Shown: positions 29,382 to 39,180, counted from the first letter of the stretch. The stretch is DNA of 64,000 nt from Candidatus Hydrogenedentota bacterium (GCA_903893795.1 CAITNO010000106.1:124001-188000), one strand, 5' to 3'. The notes: generated by a model not told the origin, from the letters alone. Numbers and translations: made by a program.

Positions 29382-29633
29382 CTAATACAGGCGCTCGATG
29401 TTGGAAGGGGGTTCCGGGTCGATGGGCGAGCTGAAACTCATCTCCATCTCCTCCTTGCCCGATTCGTATTCTTCAACCGAGATGCTGCCCACCACGGTCA
29501 CGCGGAGCCGCGTGGCGATGTTTGTGAAACTGATGCCGGTGCCGTTGGCAAGCACTTCGGGCGGGGCGTCGGCCTTCCATTTCTTGGCCGGACGGCCGCC
29601 GGACCACATGGTCACAACATAGACGGTTTTCAT
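29382..29633 (-). CDS. small hypothetical protein
   Basis: An 83-residue cytoplasmic protein beginning MKTVYVVTMWSGGRPAKKW, without signal peptide or membrane helix. I do not recognise a domain; it reads as a compact beta-rich protein with an acidic C-terminal half. GAGG is spaced 9 nt before the ATG, and it follows the GT9 gene by 33 bp on the same strand, so it is likely the last gene of that operon. Confidence 0.6.
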   Translation of the reverse strand: MKTVYVVTMWSGGRPAKKWKADAPPEVLANGTGISFTNIATRLRVTVVGSISVEEYESGKEEMEMSFSSPIDPEPPSNIERLY

Positions 29634-29666
29634 GGGGCAGTCCCTCGTGCGTGTGTGGGAATCATG

Positions 29667-30680
29667 TTACAGGAACGGCAGTGCGGCTTCCACCACGCTG
29701 TCCGCGCTGATACGGGTCATGCAGCGGTGGTCCGTGGCGCAAACGGGTTTCTGGCAGGGACCGCAGTCCACGTCCACGCGCAGCAGGCGCCCATTCTCCC
29801 AGGGACTGTCGGTGTACCGGGGTGACGTGGGGCCCATAATGCAGATGACCGGCTTGCCAAAGGCGATGGCGATGTGACGGGGGCCGCTGTCGTTGCCGAC
29901 CAGCAGGTCCGCCTCTGCAAGGATGGCCTTGAGCCGGGGAATGCCGCCGCCCGGGAATTCGAGCAGGGTTGTCTTTGCCGCCGCCAGCACCGCCGCGCGG
30001 GTGTCCGCCTCGTTGGGGCCTGTCAGCAGCACACAGCGCGCGCCGTGCCGCGCCGCCAGCGCGTCGGCCACCGAGGCAAAGCGCTCTGCAGGCCAGCGTT
30101 TGGCGGGGCCGAAGGCCGCGCCCGGCGCAATGGCCACGAGCGGGCCGTCGCCGGCGAAGTGTTCGCGCACGGCGGCCCGGGCCGCCGGGTCTGCGGCAAG
30201 TTCAAGACCGCGCCCGTCGTCGGCGCAGCCAAGCGGCGCGACCAGGTCCAAATATTCGCGCGACATGTAAATGGGCGTGATGGCGCCGTTCTCGCGGTAA
30301 GGTTCAATCGCTTCGCTCAGCAGCCAGCGGCGCTTGTCGCGGTTGTAGCCGATGCGGCGCTGTGCGCCGGCAAGCCGCGCCAGCAGCGCGGCGCGGAAAG
30401 AATGGGGAAACACGACCGCCAGATCGCGGGCGTCGTCGGCCACTGCCCATGCCGCGGCGAACAGGGCGAACAGGCCACGCACCGACGTCAGCGGGTGCAA
30501 GCGGTCAATGCAGGGAAGCCCTTCCAGTAGTGTGCAAATGGCGGGTTGGCCCGCCACACTTAGCGTGGACTGGGGAAAGCGGGTTTTGAGCGCTCGCAGC
30601 GCGGGGGTGCACATCACCGCATCGCCCAGCCAGTTCGGGGCTATGGCCAGAATATGGGCGGGGTCGGGCATATCGGCCAT
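29667..30680 (-). CDS. glycosyltransferase family 9 (heptosyltransferase II-like)
   Basis: A 337-residue GT-B glycosyltransferase of the ADP-heptose:LPS heptosyltransferase family. Diagnostic parts are APNWLGDAVMCTPALRALK at the N-terminus, VAIAPGAAFGPAKRWP in the middle, and the donor-site segment LLVGNDSGPRHIAIAFGKP. The C-terminal CMTRIS stretch resembles WaaF. It indicates synthesis of a lipopolysaccharide core or related surface glycan. The ATG at 30680 is chosen because it starts ten residues before the fold and ten bases after the preceding stop; a longer open frame upstream overlaps the neighbour and is Arg-rich nonsense. Confidence 0.9.
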   Translation of the reverse strand: MADMPDPAHILAIAPNWLGDAVMCTPALRALKTRFPQSTLSVAGQPAICTLLEGLPCIDRLHPLTSVRGLFALFAAAWAVADDARDLAVVFPHSFRAALLARLAGAQRRIGYNRDKRRWLLSEAIEPYRENGAITPIYMSREYLDLVAPLGCADDGRGLELAADPAARAAVREHFAGDGPLVAIAPGAAFGPAKRWPAERFASVADALAARHGARCVLLTGPNEADTRAAVLAAAKTTLLEFPGGGIPRLKAILAEADLLVGNDSGPRHIAIAFGKPVICIMGPTSPRYTDSPWENGRLLRVDVDCGPCQKPVCATDHRCMTRISADSVVEAALPFL

Positions 30681-30690
30681 GGCCGGCGTG

Positions 30691-31182
30691 TCAGTCCGCT
30701 GCGCTGGACGCCGCTTCAGACGGTGGCGCGTCTTCAAAATCCTGTGCTGGCGCGTCCGTTGCCACGACTTCCTGCGGGGAGGGTTCCGCAGTCGTCGCTT
30801 CCGGTTCGGGAGCAGGCGGCAGGGGGGCTGGGGCGGCCGCAACGGCCTCCCGCGCGCGGGTGGCTTCCTCTATGCGGCGTCTTCGCTCTTCCTGGCGGCG
30901 CTGCCGGATTTCTGCGCTGACGCTTTCCCATTCCGGACGGGTTTCTTCCAGGTGGGTGATGAGCCCGGCGCGCACCGATTCGCGGGTGAACTGGGGTTCG
31001 CCCGCGACGAAGGTCTCCCGCCAGTTCCACCGGCGAACGATACCGTAGAAGGACGGGCGCTGGCGCACGTACTCCGTGACGCACATGGTCGGGTCCGCCT
31101 CGTCAAAGGCTGACATGAATTCGGCCGGCCGAATGCCCTGCATATAGGTGTTCCAAAAATCGATAGGTTCCATGAACGGCAT
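30691..31182 (-). CDS. hypothetical protein with acidic Ala/Pro-rich tail
   Basis: A 163-residue soluble protein. The first half is folded-looking and aromatic (IDFWNTYMQGIRPAEF, PSFYGIVRRWNWRET). A charged helix (RQRRQEERRRRIEEATRARE) follows, and then a low-complexity Ala/Pro/Glu tail. No known family was recognised. The start is uncertain between ATG 31182 and ATG 31173, since neither has a clear ribosome binding site. It lies immediately upstream of the GT9 gene with a 10-bp gap. Confidence 0.55.
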   Translation of the reverse strand: MPFMEPIDFWNTYMQGIRPAEFMSAFDEADPTMCVTEYVRQRPSFYGIVRRWNWRETFVAGEPQFTRESVRAGLITHLEETRPEWESVSAEIRQRRQEERRRRIEEATRAREAVAAAPAPLPPAPEPEATTAEPSPQEVVATDAPAQDFEDAPPSEAASSAAD

Positions 31183-31308
31183 TGTATCAGAACAGCCACC
31201 AGAAAAGCGCAGCTTTGCCGCATAAGGAAGGGACTTCCAGCCTATTTCTCCCATGGTCCGCCGCACACGCAGGGAACGCGGCGGCCTGCCGCGAGCGTGT
31301 TGCCGTGT

Positions 31309-32211
31309 CTACAGGAGATACTTCCAGGTGACAGAGAAGACGGTTCCCCCAAAATCGCTGTCCCGGCCAAAAAAGAAACTGCGGCCAAGGTTGATGTTCA
31401 CCTGGTTGCGGCGGTTGACAGGCAGGTCAAAGCCCACATTCAGGTTGGCGCTCCAAAGGTTCCAGGAATCGCCCAGCCTGATGTTGACCAGTTTGTCAAA
31501 CGGCCCCAGGCCGAGCTTCACGTGGGCCTGGTATGCCGCATGGGTCCAGGGAACGCGCACACCGAGCGTGGGGCGGATGGCGCGCAGCCGCTCCATCAGG
31601 CCGTGGTAGTCCCGCTGCTCCACCATGCCGAAGGGGAAGTAATCGATGCCCGGCGTGACGGTAAACGCGCTGCGTTTCATCTCGAAGAAAAGGTCAAGGG
31701 GCAGCAGGAACAGGGAGGGGGCGCGGTCTTCGGTGTGCACCGGTCCGGCGCCGTAGCCCAGTTGCAGAAACAGGGAGAGGTGTCGCGTGATGTTGTAACC
31801 GCCGCCGACATTGGGCACCCACAGAAGATGGTTGTCCCGCATGTTGCTGAAGGTGTTCACCTCTTCAATGCGCGGCGCGATGGCGCTCATGAGGGGGTCG
31901 AACAGGTTGGGGATCAACTGCTCGCTCTCCAGGCCGGGATAGGCGTTGGCCATGCAAAGCATTGCGTAGCTTCGATATTCGCACGGAGATTCTTCGGACG
32001 CCTCCGCAGTCGGATTTTCCCGCGATTGCCCGTTTTCGGGCAGATTCAGGCGGGTATCGGGGGCATTGGCCGGTGCGGCAGCCGGGACGCTGTTTTCAGG
32101 TGATGGGCTGTCGGCCCGCGCCGGGCACGACAGGCACATGCACAGCAGGATGCCCGGCAGTGCGAGAAAAAAAAGCATGGTGCGCGGCAGTGCCGGGCGT
32201 GTATTCAGCAT
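31309..32211 (-). CDS. predicted outer-membrane beta-barrel protein
   Basis: A 300-residue exported protein. The signal peptide ends near residue 33 (CLSCPARA), followed by a Pro/Ala/Glu-rich linker to about residue 75. The C-terminal half shows alternating hydrophobic strands such as LSLFLQLGYGAG, VNIRLGDSW, LNVGFDLPV and VNINLGRSFFFG. It ends in TVFSVTWKYLL, an aromatic/aliphatic terminal strand like those recognised by BamA. The function is unknown; a small porin or structural protein is likely. Confidence 0.65.
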   Translation of the reverse strand: MLNTRPALPRTMLFFLALPGILLCMCLSCPARADSPSPENSVPAAAPANAPDTRLNLPENGQSRENPTAEASEESPCEYRSYAMLCMANAYPGLESEQLIPNLFDPLMSAIAPRIEEVNTFSNMRDNHLLWVPNVGGGYNITRHLSLFLQLGYGAGPVHTEDRAPSLFLLPLDLFFEMKRSAFTVTPGIDYFPFGMVEQRDYHGLMERLRAIRPTLGVRVPWTHAAYQAHVKLGLGPFDKLVNIRLGDSWNLWSANLNVGFDLPVNRRNQVNINLGRSFFFGRDSDFGGTVFSVTWKYLL

Positions 32212-32291
32212 GGTCTATACTTTCGCGGCGGCATGGGGTCCAAGTCCGCCTTGCGCAGTGGTGTTCGTTGAAAGAAGCACCGTTTTGAGTT

Positions 32292-32999
32292 TCAGGGCTT
32301 CTTTTCCGTGTTCGGCCCGCTTCCCTTCGCCGCGCCGCCGGCATCGGACTTCTTGAACCAAACCTCCATTCCCGCAGCCTCGCGAACGAAGCGTTCGCGA
32401 TCCTCCAGGGTGACGCCCTTCTTTTTCCAGTCCGGGGCAATCTCCGAGAGGATGGCCGCGTTGGTCTTTCCCTTGCCGTCTACTGTGGCACCGCCATGCC
32501 ACCATGCCACATGGTCCGGCTTGCCGTCAACCATGATCTCTTTCTGCAGGGGATGCAGGCACTCTTCCGGCTTGAAGCGGGGGGCGACAAACCTGGACCC
32601 GTGCTGAAAATCCTTGGTGTAGAGGTCGCTCGTGGTGATGAGCAGGGGGAGGATGTTCCTGCCCATAATGCCGGCGACAAATCCGGCATGATCCTGGTAG
32701 TGGTTATACTTCCTGTCCCAGGCCTTGCGGGTCTCTGCGTAATGTGGGTCGTTCGGGTTGTTCATCACCGTCAGAAACAGATCGAACAGGCAGTAAAAGG
32801 CCAGTCCGTCCGTTTCCAATTGGGCATTGCTGTCCCCCTTCAGGTTCGCCTTGCCCTTGTACTTGGTCAGTTCCTTGTCCAACTGCTCAAAAGTGGGCAC
32901 CGGCGCCGCGGGCGGCGCAGTTTCCGGCCCGGCCACGGCCACACACGCCGCCAAGAGCGAAAAAACCAGAACTGTACCCACAAAAGACCGCTTCAACAT
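32292..32999 (-). CDS. exported protein of unknown function
   Basis: A 235-residue protein with a signal peptide that could be processed near CVAVAG. The mature part is helical and contains the segment AWDRKYNHYQDHAGFVAGIM and a His-rich WWHGGATVDG. No family was recognised. Two adjacent ATG codons (33002 and 32999) both fit, with GGAAG about 9-12 nt upstream. It is preceded by an AT-rich tandem motif that also overlaps the end of the epimerase gene. Confidence 0.6.
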   Translation of the reverse strand: MLKRSFVGTVLVFSLLAACVAVAGPETAPPAAPVPTFEQLDKELTKYKGKANLKGDSNAQLETDGLAFYCLFDLFLTVMNNPNDPHYAETRKAWDRKYNHYQDHAGFVAGIMGRNILPLLITTSDLYTKDFQHGSRFVAPRFKPEECLHPLQKEIMVDGKPDHVAWWHGGATVDGKGKTNAAILSEIAPDWKKKGVTLEDRERFVREAAGMEVWFKKSDAGGAAKGSGPNTEKKP

Positions 33000-33023
33000 C
33001 ATGACCACTTTCTTCCAATATTT

Positions 33024-33057
33024 ATTGTCAATTATCAATTGTCCATTGTCAATTGTC
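33024..33057. repeat. AT-rich attgtcaatt repeat tract
   Basis: A 34-bp run made of ATTGTCAATT, ATCAATTGTCC and ATTGTCAATTGTC, much poorer in GC than its flanks. The last two codons and the stop of the epimerase gene lie inside it. Similar short repeats occur between genes in unrelated bacteria. Confidence 0.6.
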
Positions 33058-34035
33058 CCCCAGCATCCCCATCGTGGAAAACCACTCAAAGGTGTCCCGC
33101 AATGTTTCACTAAAGGGACGGGGAGTATACCCCAGCACGCGGGTGGCTTTCTCGTGGGACACTTCCTGGTGGTGGACCAGCGTGTGCAGCGTGAATTTGG
33201 AGAAACGCGGTTCCCGGCCCCGCAGACCGGCCCAACCCTCCGCCAGGGGCGCCGCTGAATGCATCACCCACCCGGGCACCATGAAGCGCGGCGCCTTGCG
33301 GCCCGCGATTTTGGACACGGCACGGCCCATTTCCATCACCGGGACATGGTGCCCGGAAAGGATGTAGTTTTCCCCCGCGCGGCCCCGTTCCTCCGCGGCC
33401 ATGGCCCCGGCGCACACATCCCGCACGTCCACCCAGTTGAACCCGCCCCGCACCAGCGCCCGCGTGCGCCCGTGGTAAATGTCCAGCATCGCCCGCCCCG
33501 TGTGCGAGGGCGCATAGTCGTGGGGGCCCAGAATTCCGGTCGGGTGGATAATGACCGCGTCGAGTCCCCGCCGGACGGCCTCCAAAACGGCGCGTTGCCC
33601 CCGCGACTTCGAGCGGTCATAGGGAAAGGGGTGCCCGTCGCCGCACAGCGGCCGCGTTTCCACCACCGCTTCATGGGTCGGATGGGGGGAGAAGGCGTGA
33701 ATGGAGCTGAAATGCACCAGCCGGCGCACCCCGTGCCGCAGGCATCCCTCCGCCACCGCCCGGGCACCTTCCGAGTTCACGCGCTCGGCGTGCGCATTTC
33801 GGCGGCTTCGCAGCGTGATGACCGAGGCCAGGTGGTACACCGTCTCCGCGCCCCGGAACAGTTCGCCCATGGCGGCAGCATCGAGGATATTGCACTCGGC
33901 CTTTTCCACATCCACACCGTCCAGCGAGCGCGTGTCCCCAAAGGTGACGGCCTTCACCCGGTCACCCCGCGCAAGCAGCATGCGCACCAGATTGGCGCCC
34001 ACCATCCCGTTCGCGCCTGTGATGACCGTGTTCAT
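33049..34035 (-). CDS. NAD-dependent epimerase/dehydratase (dihydroflavonol reductase-like)
   Basis: A 328-residue extended SDR. The dinucleotide motif TGANGMVGANL is at the N-terminus (residues 5-15), and HLASVITLRS and the catalytic YDRSKSRGQ (Tyr-x-x-x-Lys) follow. The closest pattern is the HpnA/dihydroflavonol-4-reductase group that reduces or epimerises nucleotide-sugar or lipid-linked substrates. The start at 34035 places the Rossmann fold first; the longer open frame upstream is not supported. The last residues (GDN) and the stop come from an AT-rich repeat, so the original C-terminus may have been changed by that insertion. Confidence 0.87.
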   Translation of the reverse strand: MNTVITGANGMVGANLVRMLLARGDRVKAVTFGDTRSLDGVDVEKAECNILDAAAMGELFRGAETVYHLASVITLRSRRNAHAERVNSEGARAVAEGCLRHGVRRLVHFSSIHAFSPHPTHEAVVETRPLCGDGHPFPYDRSKSRGQRAVLEAVRRGLDAVIIHPTGILGPHDYAPSHTGRAMLDIYHGRTRALVRGGFNWVDVRDVCAGAMAAEERGRAGENYILSGHHVPVMEMGRAVSKIAGRKAPRFMVPGWVMHSAAPLAEGWAGLRGREPRFSKFTLHTLVHHQEVSHEKATRVLGYTPRPFSETLRDTFEWFSTMGMLGDN

Positions 34036-34134
34036 GGGCAATATCCCGGTTAATCCCGGCACAGCGCACCCAACAACGGTATCAGGGCCTGGACAGCCTT
34101 CCCGCGCGGCGCAGATCCGGGATTTCAGTCTCGT

Positions 34135-34143
34135 ATTATAGCA
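34135..34143 (-). promoter_or_regulatory. extended -10 promoter of the epimerase gene
   Basis: TGCTATAAT on the minus strand (34143-34135), with a perfect TATAAT core. The start site would be near 34128, giving a leader of about 90 nt. No clear -35 element is seen. Confidence 0.55.
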
Positions 34144-34320
34144 GGTAAGCGAGAATTTGGCGAGGGAATTTCGCAGGCCCATGCCCGGCCAAAGGGGCCT
34201 CAAGTCACAGCTCCGTATGGTCGCCTGCCACAAGCGCATTGCAGGTTTTCGCTGTTTTGCGATTCAGAACCGGACCGAAAAACAAGCCTGTCACCGTATA
34301 GAAGACCCAGGCGGCGCGCC

Positions 34321-34433
34321 CTTTTGACTGCGGTGGCCATGCCGCCGCTCTTGCCTTTGCGGAAGCCGTGCTTCCGCCGCCGGGAGATGGCGCCGGCCAA
34401 GAAAAGCGGCGGCATGGCCACCGCAGTCAAAAG
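34321..34433. repeat. 29-bp perfect inverted repeat with internal palindrome
   Basis: The left arm 34321-34349 and right arm 34405-34433 are exact reverse complements (arm begins cttttgactgcggtggccat). The 55-nt centre contains a second hairpin gcggaagc-cgt-gcttccgc (34359-34377). The arms have no reading frame that fits a transposase; it looks like a non-autonomous palindromic element. Confidence 0.85.
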
Positions 34434-34494
34434 GAAGCGTTCCCGGCAGACAGATTGAGACCACCACTGAAACCTGCAAGCGGCACCCTCCCCG

Positions 34495-34503
34495 TGGTAA
34501 AAT
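34495..34503 (+). promoter_or_regulatory. extended -10 promoter of the ABC operon, possibly leaderless
   Basis: TGGTAAAAT ends 7 nt before the ATG at 34511, so transcription would begin at or within a base of the start codon. No ribosome binding site is present. Confidence 0.5.
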
Positions 34504-34510
34504 GGCGCGC

Positions 34511-35406
<896 letters not shown>

Positions 35407-35410
<4 letters not shown>

Positions 35411-36198
35411 TAGCGCGGATCTTGCGGGCATACCGGGCAGAACTGCTCAAGGGCTTTCGGCTCCGCCAGGCATGGATCGGGCCTGCCGTGCTCCTTGTCG
35501 CACTGGGCATCGCGCCGCTCATGCACCCCATCCTTCGGGACGGCCGCAGCGATTATGACTTCATCGCATTGGTGACTCCGGCCACGCTCAACCTGCTCGG
35601 ATTCCTGATGCTTCTGGCCGGTTCGGCGTCCCTGGTCGCGCAGGAGATTGGCAGCGGTTCCATCCGCCTTTTCCTCGTCCGGCCCGTGCGGCGCAGCGAG
35701 TACCTGCTGGCGAAATTCCTTGCCGGCGCCAGCTACGCCGTGATGCTCACCGCGATTACCGCCGCCGGAACTTGGGGTATTGCCTGGGTCTTGGGTGAAC
35801 TGCACGGTGTGGCTTTTGGCGGCCAACTGGTGCACACCAGCGACGCGATGGCCCAGGCCTATCTGATTGGGGCCGGGCTCAGCCTGCTGCCCATGCTGGC
35901 CGGGGTGGCCTGCGCCATGCTTGCCTCGGTCTGCACGCGCAGTTCGGGCACGGCGGTCACCCTGACCGTGGGTTTCTGGCTGGTCATGGACATGGTCAAA
36001 CACCCGCTGGGCATTGACGCCTACGTGTTCACCACCTATCTTGAGGCCCCCTGGCAAATCTTCATCAACCGTTGCGACGGACTTGATGCGGCCTGGTGGC
36101 CCATGGCCGGCTGGTGCGCCGGCGTGTCGGTCTGCACGGCCGTTCCGGCCCTGGCGCTGGCCATGCTCGTGCTCCACCGAAGGAATTTCTCCGCATGA
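35407..36198 (+). CDS. ABC-2 type transporter permease
   Basis: A 263-residue membrane protein with six hydrophobic segments (for example AWIGPAVLLVALGIAPL, LNLLGFLMLLAGSASLVA and AVTLTVGFWLVMDMV). This is the usual topology for ABC-2 permeases such as NatB, which export drugs, ions or polysaccharides. Cargo is not identifiable. It overlaps the ATPase by four bases upstream and a secreted beta-propeller protein by four bases downstream, so the exporter and that protein are probably made together. Confidence 0.88.
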
Positions 36199-37679
36199 CC
36201 CTCCTGGTGGTTGCCTGCCTCGCGGCGGGGGCGATCACCTTCCAGCCGCAGGAAATGCCGGGGTTGAGAGCGGGCCCGGTCATACCGCTCACGGCGCAGC
36301 CTTCCGTGAATTACCGGCAGGCGGACATGGATGGTGACGGTTTGGCCGATCTGGTTTTCGACGATGCGCTGTGGCTGCAGCAGGCTGGTTTGTTCCCGCA
36401 GGAACGTCGGCAACGCCTGCCTGGGGAAGCCCTCGGGGCCTTGCTGGATGTGGACGGCGGACGGCTCTACTGCATCAAAGAGGGAAAGTTGGTTGTCCTG
36501 CGCTGGAAGGACGGCGCCCTTGCGGTGGAACTGGCCCAGAAACTGGACTGGCCCGTCGAGGAAACCGAGATCAACGGCGGCTTGGGCCGCTTCCTGCATG
36601 ATATTGACGGGGACCACCAGCCCGAACTGATCGCCGTGGACGAGCACGCGGTCACCATCTTTGCCCGGCACGGGGACAGCTTTGTTCAGGTGGCCCGGTT
36701 GACCGGAATTCTGCCGGGACTGCGTTATCTTCAGGCGCCGCAGCAGGCCATCTGGCCCAAGTCGCGGCGGGCCCTTGCCTTTCCGGCAAGGCAGATGGCC
36801 TGCGACCTGGACATGGACGGGCCGTCGCTGTCTGTCTTCACCCGTGACTCGGTCGCGGGCGGGCAGTTTGTGTTTCAGCGGGAAACCCACACGCTGTGCT
36901 CCAGGGACGGCGAATACGAAACGGACGCGCCCATGGTTGTGCGCAGCGCGCCCGTTCCGGAGCATGTCCGGCCCTGCAGGCTCAACGGAGATGATGTCCC
37001 TGACCTTGCGGGCTGCAAACGCGTGGAGGCAACGGGCCACACCGTGCCGTTTTCCATGGTCGAAACCTGGGCCAGTCTGGATGGCGGCAAGACCTTCGAC
37101 GTGCGCCGCGCCGCGGCCATGAACCGTTTCCTGCCGCAGACGCCCTTTGTTGATTTTGACGGCGACGGACTCACCGACATGGTGACCGAGTCGACCAGTC
37201 TGTTTGAGGGTGGCACCCGCGAGGTGGTGGAGCGCTTCATGACCCGCGCCGCCATCGGGCACACCGTGCGCGTGTACCTCCAAAAGCAGGGCGGCTTTGC
37301 GCAGACGCCCTCCGTTGAATTTCAGGTTGACATTGCGCTGGAAGCGGCCCCGTGGCGCGTGCCGCCCATGTACGGCCGCTATCAGTCGGGCACACTGGTC
37401 AATGTCTCCGGGGATTTCGACGGGGACGGACACCGCGACATTGCCGTGCGTGACCGCGCCAACCGGGTGGCTGTCTGGCTGTCGCGCGGAGACCTGTTCT
37501 CCTCGGCGCCGGACGTGGTGATTCCCATCGACCCCGCCTCGGAGTATGCCGTTGCCGATGTCAACGGAGACGGGTATTCCGACATTGTTGAAACAGGGGA
37601 GAAGTCATTGGCTTCCGCCAAACCGGGCCGGACGACCGTTGTCCATTTTGCGGTCTCTGGGAAGGGCGGCACGCCATGA
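36195..37679 (+). CDS. exported FG-GAP/VCBS beta-propeller protein
   Basis: A 494-residue protein with a short hydrophobic N-terminus (MTLLVVACLAAGAITF) for export. Repeated Ca-binding blades are visible as ADMDGDGLADLVFD, VDFDGDGLTDMV, GDFDGDGHRDIAVRD and ADVNGDGYSDIVETG, a seven-bladed propeller-like arrangement as in integrin and VCBS repeat proteins. It likely acts as a binding or scaffolding protein outside the inner membrane. The ATG overlaps the permease stop (ATGA). Its 3' end takes part in a direct duplication of the gene junction. Confidence 0.75.
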   Translation: MTLLVVACLAAGAITFQPQEMPGLRAGPVIPLTAQPSVNYRQADMDGDGLADLVFDDALWLQQAGLFPQERRQRLPGEALGALLDVDGGRLYCIKEGKLVVLRWKDGALAVELAQKLDWPVEETEINGGLGRFLHDIDGDHQPELIAVDEHAVTIFARHGDSFVQVARLTGILPGLRYLQAPQQAIWPKSRRALAFPARQMACDLDMDGPSLSVFTRDSVAGGQFVFQRETHTLCSRDGEYETDAPMVVRSAPVPEHVRPCRLNGDDVPDLAGCKRVEATGHTVPFSMVETWASLDGGKTFDVRRAAAMNRFLPQTPFVDFDGDGLTDMVTESTSLFEGGTREVVERFMTRAAIGHTVRVYLQKQGGFAQTPSVEFQVDIALEAAPWRVPPMYGRYQSGTLVNVSGDFDGDGHRDIAVRDRANRVAVWLSRGDLFSSAPDVVIPIDPASEYAVADVNGDGYSDIVETGEKSLASAKPGRTTVVHFAVSGKGGTP

Positions 37680-37781
37680 TCTTTCCCTCTGTGACCGTGT
37701 GCAGCCGTGGCAGGCGGGACGCCTGCGGTACGAAGGGGGGCACGCCATGACCTCTCTGCTCCTGACCGCGTGCAGCCTGTG
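37661..37781 (+). repeat. imperfect direct duplication at the propeller gene junction
   Basis: A 50-bp stretch at 37661 recurs imperfectly at 37732 (71 bp apart). Each copy contains gcacgccatga and a following gtgcagcc. The first copy holds the stop of the upstream gene and an ATG overlapping it. The second holds the ATG used by the next gene. A palindrome (37710-37726) lies between them. Confidence 0.6.
37710..37726. repeat. small palindrome gcaggcg/cgcctgc
   Basis: A perfect 7-bp stem around loop gga, the third member of the CAGGC-type hairpin group, located between the two propeller genes. Confidence 0.55.
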
Positions 37782-39150
37782 CTGCGGCGTCCTCTTTTCC
37801 CTCCACACCATCGCGGTGGAACAGCCCGACGCGCAGTGTTTCTTTGCCGAGGCGGACGGCCGGGGCGGTATGGATTTGGTGATCATCGACGGCCGTCGGC
37901 TGGATGTCTATCCCAGTGCCCAGGCGGAAAAGACCCTGTCGATAGTGCTTGACCCGGAAAGCTCCGCCGTGGATGTCGCCGATATTGACGGTGACGGTCT
38001 GCCGGAACTGATTGTCGTTGCCAGGGACCGGCTTCTCAAGTACAGTCTGGATGCCCGCGCCTCCCGTGAACCGCAGGTGCTGTTTTCGGCGCACAGCCAG
38101 TTATCGACGGCTACGCCGCGGCCTTATTCCCACGTATTGGTGGTGGCGCGGGGCGGGCGGCCGCTTATTGTGCTGCCCACCACCGAAAACCTCGAATTGC
38201 GGACGTCCTCGGGCGAGATAGTGGAGAGCCATCCCATAGGGCTGGATGTCGCCCACCGGGTCAGTTTTGGCCAGCCTTTCAGCGCCCTGCCCGTTCAAAC
38301 GCCCAGACTGGGCCCCTCCGGCGCGCTGGAACTGCATGTTATTCAGACCGCCGCGTTTGTGCCCGAACTGCCCGAAGGGTTGGCCCCTCCAGACCTTGTC
38401 GGCACGGCCCAATTTGGCGGCGGTGCGGCGCAGGCCGCGCTGGCCGCGCGCAAAGACCCGCCCGAATCCTGGCCCTGGTTCCGTCTGCGCCCTTCGGCGC
38501 CCCAGGATGACGAGCGGGTATTCTTCGCCTATGATCCCGACGGTGCCCGGGAAACCATCGTGCGTGTGCGCCGGGCGCTGCCGACAGCGGCCGGGCACGG
38601 CCGCGAACTGAAATTGTCCGGTCCCCAGCGCTATCCGGGTCTGGCCGTTCCCTGCACCACGGGGGTGCCCGATTTCAACGGCGACGGATATGCCGACCTG
38701 CTCCTCTGGAACGCCGTGGCGCCGGTGCCCACGGTCGGTGCGGTGACGCGGGCAATCACGGAAGGCTACTGGGCCGTGCGGTTGACCATACACATGTTTG
38801 ACCCCGCCACGGGAGGCTATTCCCCCGCCCCCTCGGCTGTGATTCCGCTCCAGGTGCCCGTTGCGTGGTTTCTGGCCGACCCCGGCGCGCCGCCGGTGCG
38901 CCATCTTGTGCTCGATGACTTCAACGGCAATGAGCGCTCAGACCTTCTTTGCGCCATTGCACCGGACAAGCTTGCCGTCTGGATTTCCGTTCCCTCGGGC
39001 ATCCGGCCCGACCCCCACCAGATAATACAACTGCCCGGCCCCATTCAGCGGGTCGAACTGCGGGGCGACCTTGACGGTGACGGCCGCACCAGTCTCGTGC
39101 TGAGCGGTCCCAAAGCCTTTTACGTCGTCCGTGCCCGCAAGGGTGGGTGA
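37747..39150 (+). CDS. second exported FG-GAP/VCBS-like beta-propeller protein
   Basis: A 467-residue paralogue-like protein of the preceding gene. A hydrophobic signal (SLLLTACSLCCGVLFSL) is followed by Ca-binding blades ADIDGDGLPELIVVA, PDFNGDGYADLLLWN, DDFNGNERSDLL and GDLDGDGRTSLVLSG. The two proteins share the pattern of a DxxGD loop followed by a DKLAVWIS or NRVAVWLS strand, so they may be a matched pair exported or assembled with the ABC-2 transporter. The start follows a duplicated junction, so the ancestral start was probably the ATG at 37676, now out of frame. Confidence 0.72.
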   Translation: MTSLLLTACSLCCGVLFSLHTIAVEQPDAQCFFAEADGRGGMDLVIIDGRRLDVYPSAQAEKTLSIVLDPESSAVDVADIDGDGLPELIVVARDRLLKYSLDARASREPQVLFSAHSQLSTATPRPYSHVLVVARGGRPLIVLPTTENLELRTSSGEIVESHPIGLDVAHRVSFGQPFSALPVQTPRLGPSGALELHVIQTAAFVPELPEGLAPPDLVGTAQFGGGAAQAALAARKDPPESWPWFRLRPSAPQDDERVFFAYDPDGARETIVRVRRALPTAAGHGRELKLSGPQRYPGLAVPCTTGVPDFNGDGYADLLLWNAVAPVPTVGAVTRAITEGYWAVRLTIHMFDPATGGYSPAPSAVIPLQVPVAWFLADPGAPPVRHLVLDDFNGNERSDLLCAIAPDKLAVWISVPSGIRPDPHQIIQLPGPIQRVELRGDLDGDGRTSLVLSGPKAFYVVRARKGG

Positions 39151-39180
39151 CGCAGCACCGCTTCCGTTCCGGAGATGTGG

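Larger units (their letters stand above)
34036..34510. other. divergent intergenic region with large inverted repeat
   Basis: The 475 bp between the epimerase (minus) and the ABC transporter (plus) holds an extended -10 promoter for each gene and, between them, a 113-bp inverted-repeat element. No further ORF is credible. Confidence 0.5.
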
